Assembly: GCA_039925965.1 (NCBI GenBank)
Contig: JBDSXW010000010.1
Coordinates: 22,291 to 86,290, forward strand
Origin: JAZKFT01 sp039925965
GTDB taxonomy: Bacteria > Bacteroidota > Bacteroidia > Chitinophagales > Chitinophagaceae
Direction: 5' to 3'
DNA: 64,000 nucleotides
In this document: positions 1-7,259 of the stretch, one piece after another
Layout: the number at the start of each line of letters is the position of its first letter
Numbering within the stretch: position 1 is the first letter of the stretch
Program-made: the position numbers and the translations under genes
Notes under the pieces: model-generated
What the model saw: only the letters and a program-made list of their open reading frames with translations
The model's database searches: none
What the model was told of the DNA's origin: nothing

Positions 1-4
1 CTTT

Positions 5-1042
5 TCAAGGCTTCATCAACTCCCCATATTTCCTCTTTTTGGTTACAAAGTAATTCCAAACAATAGATCCGTTAAAAACGCCGGCGCAGTTTTTCAATCC
101 GCGTTTCAACGGCCATTTTGATTGATGATTTCCGTTTTGTCTATCGCCGAAAAAGAGCCATTTCCAATAAGCGAAAATTCCTTTGAAAACAGCTCCGCCA
201 ATATTGGCCTTGCCACCAAATACATAGCGGATGGCAGCAAGGTTATCCAATCCTGTTCGTAATGGTATCAGCCACAGTAGCCGGCCGATGGGCATGTTGC
301 GGGTATTCATCACCAGGTTATTCCTGAAGGTAAAATAAGTCTTCCTGGGGTTGGTCCATTCCAGGCTGCCGCCGCCGAGGTGGTATACCGTGGAGGCGCC
401 GCAGGTATAAATTTTGTAACCCAGGTTCTGAGCCCGCCAACAGAGGTCGATCTCTTCGTTTTGCATGTAAAAGAATTCATACATGCCATTAAGTTCTTTA
501 TACACCGAAGCCCTGGCAAACATGCAGGCGCCACTGGCCCAGAAAATGGGTACCGTGTCATCGTATTGGCCGTTATCCGTTTCGAGATCCTCCAGCACCC
601 GGCCGCGGCAAAAAGGATAACCCAGCGCATCCATGGTGCCACCTGCCGCACCAGCATATTCAAATAATTCCCTTTTGCGAAGCCAACGAACCTTGGGCTG
701 GGCAAAAGCGATAGAATGGTCTTGCTCCATTAATTTAATAATCGGTTCGATAAAGCCTGGCGTTACTTCCACATCGCTGTTGAGCAGCAAATAATAATCG
801 GCGGCAATCGCCTCCAGGCCTTTATTGTAGCCCGCAGCAAAGCCCATATTGCCCTCATTTACCACCAGTTTAATAGCAGGATAATGTGCCGCTAAAAAAG
901 CCAGCGAATCATCTGTCGATTGGTTGTCGATCACCCAAACCGATTTATTGGGATAGGTGGCAGCCATTACTGAAGGCAGGTATTGCTCCAGGTATTTTTT
1001 ACCGTTATAATTTAATATGGCGATGGCTAAATGAGGATACAT
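5..1042 (-). CDS. Family 2 glycosyltransferase (rhamnosyltransferase-like)
   Basis: A 345-residue cytoplasmic or membrane-associated GT-A glycosyltransferase that would transfer a sugar from a nucleotide donor to a cell-surface glycan. The N-terminus has the family-2 opening AIAILNYNGKKYLEQYLPS. The acidic metal-binding region is LLLNSDVEV near residue 90, and the acceptor-side acidic motif is QNEEIDLCWR near residue 200. This arrangement is typical of WbbL-type rhamnosyltransferases, but the donor sugar cannot be read from sequence. The ATG start is supported by the family N-terminus beginning within ten residues. The next gene upstream on the same strand, a membrane glycosyltransferase, ends 51 bp away, so the two may be co-transcribed for envelope glycan synthesis. 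Confidence 0.9.
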   Translation of the reverse strand: MYPHLAIAILNYNGKKYLEQYLPSVMAATYPNKSVWVIDNQSTDDSLAFLAAHYPAIKLVVNEGNMGFAAGYNKGLEAIAADYYLLLNSDVEVTPGFIEPIIKLMEQDHSIAFAQPKVRWLRKRELFEYAGAAGGTMDALGYPFCRGRVLEDLETDNGQYDDTVPIFWASGACMFARASVYKELNGMYEFFYMQNEEIDLCWRAQNLGYKIYTCGASTVYHLGGGSLEWTNPRKTYFTFRNNLVMNTRNMPIGRLLWLIPLRTGLDNLAAIRYVFGGKANIGGAVFKGIFAYWKWLFFGDRQNGNHQSKWPLKRGLKNCAGVFNGSIVWNYFVTKKRKYGELMKP

Positions 1043-1092
1043 TGATCTTATTAATTTGAAAAGTAAAAGCCGGAATCGGGTCTTATTGCTGA

Positions 1093-2451
1093 TTATTCTC
1101 TCCGATTAAATTGCTTATGGCTTAAAGTTCCTTGTTTTAAATAGCAATATATTAAAGTCGCCATTATAAAAAACTCCGAACAAACAAGTTGAAGCGGGAA
1201 AACCTTTACCGGAATACACATGATAAAAAGGCATACAGTAATAATGTAAAGTTGGGCGCTGTTTATTTTATTCATTTTCCACAATAGTGAAACAGGTAAG
1301 AGAATCTCAGGAAAGCAATAAGAGTTTTTAGGAACGGGAAGCAAAATCTCCAATAAATAGTACAGCATAAAGCCGCCTACAAGGCAATCGTCGATGGTAT
1401 TTTTCTTTTTCCAGATCATGTAACCAAGTATTGTGCCGGCGATTATGCCCCACAACAAGATGCATAAATATAATGGGATTGACTTACCGGTAATGGTTTT
1501 GGATACATGCGTAAGATTGAGGGTCTGTGAGGTAATCTGCGATGGCATGCCGGGTTCCACGGCTTTTGTTTCCGTACCTGCTTCTCCCTCGATGAGTTTT
1601 CCTTTTGAAGCCCAGTACTGATTGATCTGTGGAACGTCCTTTAAAGAATCGGGCGATGTTTTATAATGGTTTAACCAGTAGCCTGAAGATTTTGAATATA
1701 ATCGCCATTCACGCAGTTCTCCGGTGGAAAGCAGGTAGAGGCCCACCAAACCACAGGTAACGATACCTCCCTTTAAAATAGCTGCGTAATAGGATGGGTT
1801 AATAATCAATGGCATCACAATCAATAATAATATGGGACGCAGAAGGCTGGCTATACCTACAAGAATGATGAATGCGGTAAGCTGTCTGTTTTTTTTATTC
1901 AATGTAAGTGCGTAGGCAGCAAGCAAGAGGAATGGGAAAAGGACATAGTATTGACCCTGGATTACCGACTGGCGCCAATTATTACCTGCCAGGAATAACA
2001 CGCTGATAATGCCGAGAATTATCTGCTGTTTTACAGTAATATTTTTTTTAGCGTAAAGGCTTAACAATATCCAGGCTACACATATAAAAGAAAAGATGGT
2101 CCAATAAAATTTAATGTGGCTGTAACTTAATCCTGCCAAAGGTTTAATGAGACAAAGGAAGGCAGGTGTAGCTGTGCAGAAGGAGTATTGGGGGCTATAG
2201 AGATCATATTGATTCAGTAAGCTGGTTGGGTCACCAGGTTGCCACCTGAAAGTATATGGGGAAACGCCAGTGTTTAGTACCCTTGATCCAACAACCCGGT
2301 TACGCAGATCCACCAACGGGTTGTTGTTTGCTTCGTATAGATCTTTTGCCAGAAAGCATCCCAAAAAAAGAGAAAGGATAACCGGAATTAGTTTTGAATG
2401 TAATCTCATTTTGTTACTGGTATCGGTTGGCTGGAAATGTTTTGAAAGCAT
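1093..2451 (-). CDS. Polytopic membrane glycosyltransferase, GT87/DUF2029-like
   Basis: A 452-residue protein with about ten hydrophobic segments, the first near residues 20-37. The first periplasmic loop carries LRNRVVGSRVLNTGVSPY, which resembles the D/R-rich loop before a (G/D)-P-Y motif in polyprenol-dependent GT87 mannosyltransferases. A later segment, QGQYYVLFPFLLLAAYAL, resembles the family's GQxN-type membrane helix. A hydrophilic loop around residues 250-320 separates the two membrane halves. The likely role is transfer of a sugar from a polyprenyl-phosphate donor outside the inner membrane. It lies directly upstream of the family 2 glycosyltransferase gene on the same strand. A start at Met15 is also possible. 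The substrate is unknown. Confidence 0.7.
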   Translation of the reverse strand: MLSKHFQPTDTSNKMRLHSKLIPVILSLFLGCFLAKDLYEANNNPLVDLRNRVVGSRVLNTGVSPYTFRWQPGDPTSLLNQYDLYSPQYSFCTATPAFLCLIKPLAGLSYSHIKFYWTIFSFICVAWILLSLYAKKNITVKQQIILGIISVLFLAGNNWRQSVIQGQYYVLFPFLLLAAYALTLNKKNRQLTAFIILVGIASLLRPILLLIVMPLIINPSYYAAILKGGIVTCGLVGLYLLSTGELREWRLYSKSSGYWLNHYKTSPDSLKDVPQINQYWASKGKLIEGEAGTETKAVEPGMPSQITSQTLNLTHVSKTITGKSIPLYLCILLWGIIAGTILGYMIWKKKNTIDDCLVGGFMLYYLLEILLPVPKNSYCFPEILLPVSLLWKMNKINSAQLYIITVCLFIMCIPVKVFPLQLVCSEFFIMATLIYCYLKQGTLSHKQFNRRE

Positions 2452-2535
2452 TTTCCCAGTTTGCCTTTAAAAATTTTACAAGTAGCCGCTGCCTGGTAGA
2501 TTAACCGGATTTATTAGGTTATCAATGACAAAAAC

Positions 2536-3165
2536 TTAACTCATTCTTTCGCCTTCAACATCTATATTCAACATCTCTGCGATCACTTCTTTGCGCCTGT
2601 TAATATATTTTCCTACCATATCAAATTCAATATTTACCAGGTCTCCTTTTTTCAATTCGCACATATTGGTGTGCTTAAAGGTGTATGGAATAATGGCAAC
2701 GGAAAATGCATCGAGACCCAGATCAAAAATGGTGAGGCTGATTCCATTGAGGCTGATTGAGCCTTTTTCTATTACAAGGAACGCGAATTTTTTGGGGAAT
2801 CCGAACCGGTAGAGCCAACTGCCGCCCTGATCTGTTACGGATGAGCAGAATGCTGTTGTGTCCACATGTCCCTGCACCAGGTGCCCGTCGAGCCTGCCAT
2901 TCATAGGTAAACAGCGTTCGATATTCACCAGGCTACCCTCTTTCCAGCTGCCAAGATTTGTTTTCTCCAGCGTTTCGCGGATGGCGGTTACCTGGTGGGT
3001 ATTGCCAGCAACGGATTCTACCGTAAGGCAAACCCCGCTATGGCTGACGCTTTGGTCTATTTTGAATTCCTTCGATAGGCTGCTTTCTATCTGAAATGTT
3101 TTGTTGTTACCATTTTCCGAAACGGAAACTACTTTGCCAACGGTTTCTACAATGCCTGTAAACAT
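2536..3165 (-). CDS. ribE: Riboflavin synthase alpha chain
   Basis: A 209-residue enzyme that converts two 6,7-dimethyl-8-ribityllumazine molecules into riboflavin plus the pyrimidine product that is recycled. Two lumazine-binding repeats are visible. Repeat one starts MFTGIVETVGKVVS and contains HSGVCLTVE. Repeat two starts at GHLVQGHVDTTAF and contains GSISLNGISLTIF. I chose the start at 3165 because all members begin MFTGI; the open frame runs 21 codons further upstream, but that stretch is not conserved and would cover the promoter-like octamer at 3170-3177. The gene stands alone, which is common in Bacteroidota where rib genes are scattered. Confidence 0.95.
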   Translation of the reverse strand: MFTGIVETVGKVVSVSENGNNKTFQIESSLSKEFKIDQSVSHSGVCLTVESVAGNTHQVTAIRETLEKTNLGSWKEGSLVNIERCLPMNGRLDGHLVQGHVDTTAFCSSVTDQGGSWLYRFGFPKKFAFLVIEKGSISLNGISLTIFDLGLDAFSVAIIPYTFKHTNMCELKKGDLVNIEFDMVGKYINRRKEVIAEMLNIDVEGERMS

Positions 3166-3169
3166 GTGG

Positions 3170-3177
3170 CAAATGTA
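3170..3177 (-). promoter_or_regulatory. -7 box-like TACATTTG in front of riboflavin synthase gene
   Basis: On the minus strand this octamer is TACATTTG, a perfect match to the Bacteroidota -7 consensus TAnnTTTG. It ends five bases from the chosen start codon, so the transcript would be leaderless or nearly so. No TTG is seen at the usual 19-23 bp spacing, so only the -7 half is supported. Confidence 0.4.
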
Positions 3178-3250
3178 GTTTTCCAAAGGCAGGATATGTT
3201 CGGGTGTACAAAACAATTGTGACGGCATTAAAAAAAGTTTCCATCATAAG

Positions 3251-3281
3251 TTTGCAGTGTAAATTTCATCCCTTACTTTCG
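3251..3281 (+). promoter_or_regulatory. Putative rpsU promoter
   Basis: TTTG at 3251-3254 is followed after 19 bases by TACTTTCG at 3274-3281. This matches the Bacteroidota sigma-A promoter pattern TTTG / TAnnTTTG with one mismatch. It implies a 5' leader of roughly 35 nt carrying the Shine-Dalgarno. Confidence 0.6.
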
Positions 3282-3304
3282 CTGCTCACATTTAAAAATT
3301 ACCT

Positions 3305-3312
3305 GAGGAGGT
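3305..3312 (+). promoter_or_regulatory. Strong Shine-Dalgarno of rpsU
   Basis: GAGGAGGT lies 12 nt before the rpsU ATG and contains GGAGGT, a full complement of the 16S anti-SD core. It is the only such site I noticed ahead of a gene here. ACCT at 3301-3304 could pair with AGGT at 3309-3312 and partly hide the site. In Flavobacterium johnsoniae the anti-SD is held by bS21, bS18 and bS6, and rpsU keeps a strong SD for feedback control. Confidence 0.85.
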
Positions 3313-3324
3313 ATATAAAAGGTT

Positions 3325-3522
3325 ATGCTCATCATCGACTCTAAAGATTGCGAAAACATCGACAAAGCGCTTAAGAAGTACAAGAAGAAATTCGAAAAGT
3401 CAAAAGCATTGATGCAACTACGTGAACGCCAGGCGTTCATTAAGCCATCCATCAAACGTCGTGCAGAAGTGTTGAAAGCAGTTTACAAGCAGCAAATGGC
3501 TGACGGTAAATTCGACAAATAA
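3325..3522 (+). CDS. rpsU: 30S ribosomal protein bS21
   Basis: A 65-residue basic ribosomal protein of the 30S platform, next to the 3' end of 16S rRNA. The sequence shows the bS21 pattern: a short N-terminal strand (MLIIDSKDCENIDKALKKY), the central KKFEKSKALMQLRERQAF segment and a basic C-terminal helix with KRRAEVLKAVYKQQ. Length is typical for the phylum. In Bacteroidota bS21 helps sequester the anti-Shine-Dalgarno sequence. The strong SD upstream suggests that bS21-depleted ribosomes translate this mRNA preferentially, giving autoregulation. The gene is monocistronic, with its own promoter-like site upstream and a perfect-stem terminator downstream. Confidence 0.96.
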   Translation: MLIIDSKDCENIDKALKKYKKKFEKSKALMQLRERQAFIKPSIKRRAEVLKAVYKQQMADGKFDK

Positions 3523-3550
3523 GTTTCACCCAACCGAACCGATATCATCC

Positions 3551-3583
3551 GCCATAAAGTCTACTTGACTTTATGGCTTTTTT
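3551..3583 (+). terminator. Intrinsic terminator of rpsU
   Basis: A perfect 11-bp stem (GCCATAAAGTC / GACTTTATGGC) with the 5-nt loop TACTT is followed by six T residues. It lies 28 bp after the rpsU stop codon. Confidence 0.9.
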
Positions 3584-3666
3584 GTGTCCAAACCGAACTA
3601 AAAAACCGGTTACAATCATTTTTGTCTAAGCACAACAACTGTAACCGGCTGTAACTGTAATTTTTT

Positions 3667-4119
3667 TTATGGCATGATAATTAGCGACTTAGGCTCGATA
3701 TGCACGATCTCTACGTCAAATACCAGGTCTTTCCCGGCCAGGAAATGATTGGCATCCAGGATCACCACATCGTCTTTTACTTCAGCTACCACTACTTGAA
3801 GGGGCTGGCCCTGGTCGTTGCGGAGCGTTAAAGGCTGACCCGGCTCCAATACCATATCTGCTGGCACATTTTCTTTCGGGAAGGGGATTACATTCTGCTC
3901 GTCCCATTCACCATAACCATCTTCAGGCGTAACATGGATTTGTTTTTTATCACCCAGCGCCATTCCTTCAACGCCTTTGTCAAAACCCGGGATCATCATT
4001 CCCGCACCTACTTCAAACTCCAGGGGATCCCGGCCAGCGCTGGAATCAAATTGCTCGCCACCGGCCAATGTGCCGGTGTAATGAACCTTCACGGTGTCGC
4101 CTTTTTTTACTACTGACAT
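3667..4119 (-). CDS. FKBP-type peptidyl-prolyl isomerase, SlyD/FkpB-like
   Basis: A 150-residue cytoplasmic prolyl isomerase and chaperone. The FKBP core is split by the insert-in-flap domain in the SlyD manner. VKVHYTGTLAGGEQFDSS and the GMMIPGFDKGVEGM motif come first, the flap insert runs at about residues 70-120, and the closing strand is LDANHFLAGKDLVFDVEIV. There is no histidine-rich metal-binding tail, so this is closer to short SlyD or FkpB forms than to E. coli SlyD. No signal peptide is present. It is convergent with rpsU and monocistronic. Confidence 0.92.
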   Translation of the reverse strand: MSVVKKGDTVKVHYTGTLAGGEQFDSSAGRDPLEFEVGAGMMIPGFDKGVEGMALGDKKQIHVTPEDGYGEWDEQNVIPFPKENVPADMVLEPGQPLTLRNDQGQPLQVVVAEVKDDVVILDANHFLAGKDLVFDVEIVHIEPKSLIIMP

Positions 4120-4368
4120 GTGTAAACTGTTTTTTTTATTTTAAAATGTAATTTGGAGGCCGGCCTTGGAACTGCTATTCAGCGGCATTGGCGAACGGTT
4201 CCCCCGATTATTTCGGGGCTCCGTCCAACTGCATTACTGCTATTGAACAAAGAAATTTCAGAGATAGCTTCGCGGCGAAAGTAATAAGCAGTTTTCAAAA
4301 CCAGTAATTTTTTGATTTCATGGTTACAAAAATTGGATTGACATTTACGCCTCAATTAAATCGCCATC

Positions 4369-5682
4369 ATGGTTTCTAAAATCAGTCTTTTCTTTTTTCA
4401 ATGTATGTCGCTTTTGGTCTTTACAGTAAATGCCCAACCGAAAAATACGCCCATAGTAAAAGGCGAAACAAGAGGTACATTAAAAGTACTGCCGGGTGCG
4501 CATCAAGTACAAGAATACCTGCCACTTATAAAAGGCAAAAGGGTGGCCATCTTTGCCAATCAAACCTCGGCTATCGACGGCGTGCACCTGGTAGATACCC
4601 TGATGAAACTGGGGGTGGATATTAAAAAAATCTTTAGCCCGGAACATGGTTTTCGGGGGGATGCGGATGCCGGTGAACATGTAAGCAGCAGCGTTGATGC
4701 CGCCACCGGAATTCCCATTATTTCGCTGTATGGAGATCATAAAAAAGCTACGATTACCGACCTGGCTGATGTGGATGTATTGATTTTCGACCTGCAGGAT
4801 GTAGGCCTCCGCTATTACACCTACATCAACAATGTGCAGGAATGCATGGAAAGCGCCATCGCAGCCAACAAACCGATGATCATTCTCGACCGACCCAACC
4901 CAAATGGTTTTTTTGTAGATGGTCCGGTGCTGGAAGACGGTTTTCAAAGCGGTGTTGGCAAGCAGCAGGTGCCGATCGTGTATGGTATGACCATGGCGGA
5001 ATATGCCAGCTACTTATACGGCGAAAAATTGTTGAATAAAACCATGTACCAGTACACCGACGGTTCTCCGGCAGTGAAGATGCTGCTCGGTATGTACCAG
5101 CCGCTAAAACTCACCATCGTTAAATGCAAAAACTACGATCACAACAGTTTTTATGCGCCGCCGATAAAGCCGAGCCCCAACCTGCCGAACATGCAGAGTG
5201 TTTTACTGTACTCCTCTATTTGTTTTTTTGAAGGAACCGAAGTAAGTCTGGGACGTGGTACGGACAAGCCATTCCAAATTTATGGTGCACCATCATTCCC
5301 GGATTCGTTGCTTTTCAGATTCAAGCCTGTTAGTACGCCGGGCGCTAAAAATCCGCCATTGCAAAACAGGCTTTGTCATGGTTACGACCTGAGTAATACG
5401 CCTATAGACATAACCAAAAAGGAGAACCGCCAGATCAACCTTTCTTACCTGTTGCATGCTTATGAGTTATACCCTGATAAAGACAGTTTCTTTCTCCGTC
5501 CGAAGAAGGGCAACCCATCGACTTCTGATTATTTTTTCAATAAATTGGCTGGCAACGACCAGTTGATGTGGCAGGTGATGAATGGAAAATCAGAAGCCGA
5601 GATACGTAAAAGCTGGGAGCCAGGAATGACGGCTTTTAAGAAAGTAAGGAAGAAATATTTGTTGTATAAAGATTTTGAATAA
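4369..5682 (+). CDS. DUF1343 protein, NamZ-like exo-beta-N-acetylmuramidase (GH171)
   Basis: A 437-residue exported protein with a signal peptide (about residues 1-22, ending VNAQ). The family signatures are present: VAIFANQTSAIDG, IFSPEHGFRGDADAG, DLQDVGLRYYTYI and DRPNPNG. Characterised DUF1343 proteins (NamZ) remove terminal N-acetylmuramic acid from peptidoglycan fragments, so a periplasmic role in muropeptide recycling or scavenging is likely. The remaining C-terminal half holds GRGTDKPFQIYGAP, also conserved in the family. Length fits the family. It is followed by a 412-bp repeat-rich intergenic region and appears to be a single-gene unit. Confidence 0.85.
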   Translation: MVSKISLFFFQCMSLLVFTVNAQPKNTPIVKGETRGTLKVLPGAHQVQEYLPLIKGKRVAIFANQTSAIDGVHLVDTLMKLGVDIKKIFSPEHGFRGDADAGEHVSSSVDAATGIPIISLYGDHKKATITDLADVDVLIFDLQDVGLRYYTYINNVQECMESAIAANKPMIILDRPNPNGFFVDGPVLEDGFQSGVGKQQVPIVYGMTMAEYASYLYGEKLLNKTMYQYTDGSPAVKMLLGMYQPLKLTIVKCKNYDHNSFYAPPIKPSPNLPNMQSVLLYSSICFFEGTEVSLGRGTDKPFQIYGAPSFPDSLLFRFKPVSTPGAKNPPLQNRLCHGYDLSNTPIDITKKENRQINLSYLLHAYELYPDKDSFFLRPKKGNPSTSDYFFNKLAGNDQLMWQVMNGKSEAEIRKSWEPGMTAFKKVRKKYLLYKDFE

Positions 5683-5731
5683 CGGCTATGGACTAATAGG
5701 GACAAGGTCGCAAATTATCTAAGCACTAATC

Positions 5732-5860
5732 TAATGTCACTCCTCCGGAGTTCTGTTATATCTGGGTTTCGATTCGCTGTAATAATGTCACTCTTCCGGA
5801 GTTTGGTCGCATTTTGATTTTGAGTTGCTCTATTAATGTCATTTCTCCGGATTTCTATAT
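5732..5860. repeat. Three degenerate 51-bp tandem repeats with CTCCGGAG cores
   Basis: TAATGTCA occurs at 5732, 5783 and 5834, exactly 51 bp apart. Each copy continues into a small palindromic core (ACTCCTCCGGAGT, ACTCTTCCGGAGT, ATTTCTCCGGAT) and a more variable T-rich arm. The copies decay from left to right. Together with the element at 5922-5980 they fill the 412-bp gap between the DUF1343 gene and fmt, which holds no gene I can recognise. Confidence 0.7.
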
Positions 5861-5921
5861 TTCTAGTTTTTTAATACCATAACAATAATATTCCTGCCAT
5901 TATTAGTAACGAAAAATGGGT

Positions 5922-5980
5922 TTGTCGGCCTGAAAGGGCAAAACATATTAGCCCTCGGCAACGCCCAGGGAAAACCGACC
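5922..5980. repeat. GC-rich palindromic intergenic element
   Basis: The segment contains nested complementary words: TGTCGG / CCGACC at the outside, GGGCAAAACATATTAGCCC in the middle and CCTCGGCAACGCCCAGGG. It is richer in G and C than its surroundings. The layout resembles dispersed palindromic repeats seen between genes in Bacteroidota. Only one copy lies in this window, so dispersal is inferred. Confidence 0.4.
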
Positions 5981-6094
5981 AACATACAGCGTGCATCGCG
6001 GAAAAGGTCATGCTATTCAGATACCTTAACTTAAAATATCGGACAGGATTACAAGTAATGTAACGATATGCTCTAAAATACCCTCCAAAATCCT

Positions 6095-7036
6095 ATGCCT
6101 AATAGCAACAACCAAACAAAAATCGTCTTCATGGGCACGCCGGAATTTGCGGTGGCCAGCCTGGATGCCTTATACAATGCAGGTTTCAATATAGTGGGCG
6201 TCGTCACCGCACCCGATAAACCTGGCGGCCGCGGTATGCAGTTGCAACAAAGCGATGTGAAGAAATATGCCCTGGAAAAAGGGCTCCATGTTCTGCAACC
6301 CGAAAAACTAAAAAATCCGGGGTTTCTTGAATCATTGAAAGTATTACAAGCCGATGTTCAGGTGGTGGTGGCTTTTCGCATGTTGCCGGAGTTGGTCTGG
6401 AATATGCCACCGATGGGCACTATCAACCTGCACGGTTCTTTACTGCCGCAATACCGCGGTGCGGCACCTATTAACTGGGCGGTGATCAATGGCGAAAAAG
6501 AAACGGGTGTTACTACTTTCAAATTGCAACATGAGATTGACTCGGGCAATATCTTACTACAGGAAAGCTTTCCCATTGGCGAAGATGAAAATGTAGGCCA
6601 GGTACACGACCGGATGAAAGACATTGGCGCAGCGTTGATTGTAAAAACTATCGAAGGCCTGGCCGCCAACACAATCATTGAACAGCCGCAGCCATCAAAT
6701 GCAGACGCTGCCTTGCAGCATGCGCCGAAAATATTCACTGAAACATACAAAATAGATTGGTTAAAAAGTTGTGAAACGATCTATAATCTTATTCGCGGCT
6801 TATCGCCATCCCCTTCAGCTTTTACATTTCTGGATGGAAAGAAGATGAAAATTTTCGGCTCTATGAAAGAGCAGATCGCACATGATCAAACAACAGGTGA
6901 GCATATCACCGACGGAAAAACATTTTTAAAATTTGCCTGTGCCGACGGCTTTATATATGTAACCGACCTGCAACCTGAAGGAAAAAAAAGAATGCAAGTC
7001 CCCGATTTTTTACGGGGCTACCGCTTTGGGAATTAG
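6095..7036 (+). CDS. fmt: Methionyl-tRNA formyltransferase
   Basis: A 313-residue cytoplasmic enzyme that formylates the methionine on initiator tRNA, using 10-formyl-tetrahydrofolate. The start of the formyltransferase domain is FMGTPEFAVASLDAL. The folate and active-site segment is INLHGSLLPQYRGAAPINW (Asn and His of the catalytic set), and the partner Asp is in HEIDSGNILL. The C-terminal OB-like domain covers about residues 205-313. Length is normal. The usual neighbour def is not present here; pyrG lies convergently downstream. Confidence 0.96.
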   Translation: MPNSNNQTKIVFMGTPEFAVASLDALYNAGFNIVGVVTAPDKPGGRGMQLQQSDVKKYALEKGLHVLQPEKLKNPGFLESLKVLQADVQVVVAFRMLPELVWNMPPMGTINLHGSLLPQYRGAAPINWAVINGEKETGVTTFKLQHEIDSGNILLQESFPIGEDENVGQVHDRMKDIGAALIVKTIEGLAANTIIEQPQPSNADAALQHAPKIFTETYKIDWLKSCETIYNLIRGLSPSPSAFTFLDGKKMKIFGSMKEQIAHDQTTGEHITDGKTFLKFACADGFIYVTDLQPEGKKRMQVPDFLRGYRFGN

Positions 7037-7205
7037 TATTTTATCTATCACGTCATCCTGTAAACTCATCGCAGGATTATCTTCAAAAATTGTCAACATC
7101 TTCCACGACGAGTCAAGCTGTCATCGTTTTTGTTGTGACCAAAAATCGATACAGGTATAACGATCACAGTGGTACATGGATTGGGTTGCCAAATTAGTAT
7201 GAGAA

Positions 7206-7240
7206 GCAAAAAAGCCCCGTCCAAAACTGAACGAGGCTTT
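7206..7240 (-). terminator. Terminator of pyrG
   Basis: AAAGCC at 7211-7216 pairs with GGCTTT at 7235-7240, continuing after one mismatch with CGT/ACG. On the minus strand the stem is followed by a run of T residues. It sits between convergent fmt and pyrG. Confidence 0.7.
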
Positions 7241-7259
7241 GATTATTCTAAAATTTAGT

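Noticed and set aside
5732..5860. Possible CRISPR-like array
   Set aside because: The period is regular, but the copies are degenerate throughout and the variable parts are not distinct spacers; no cas genes are present.
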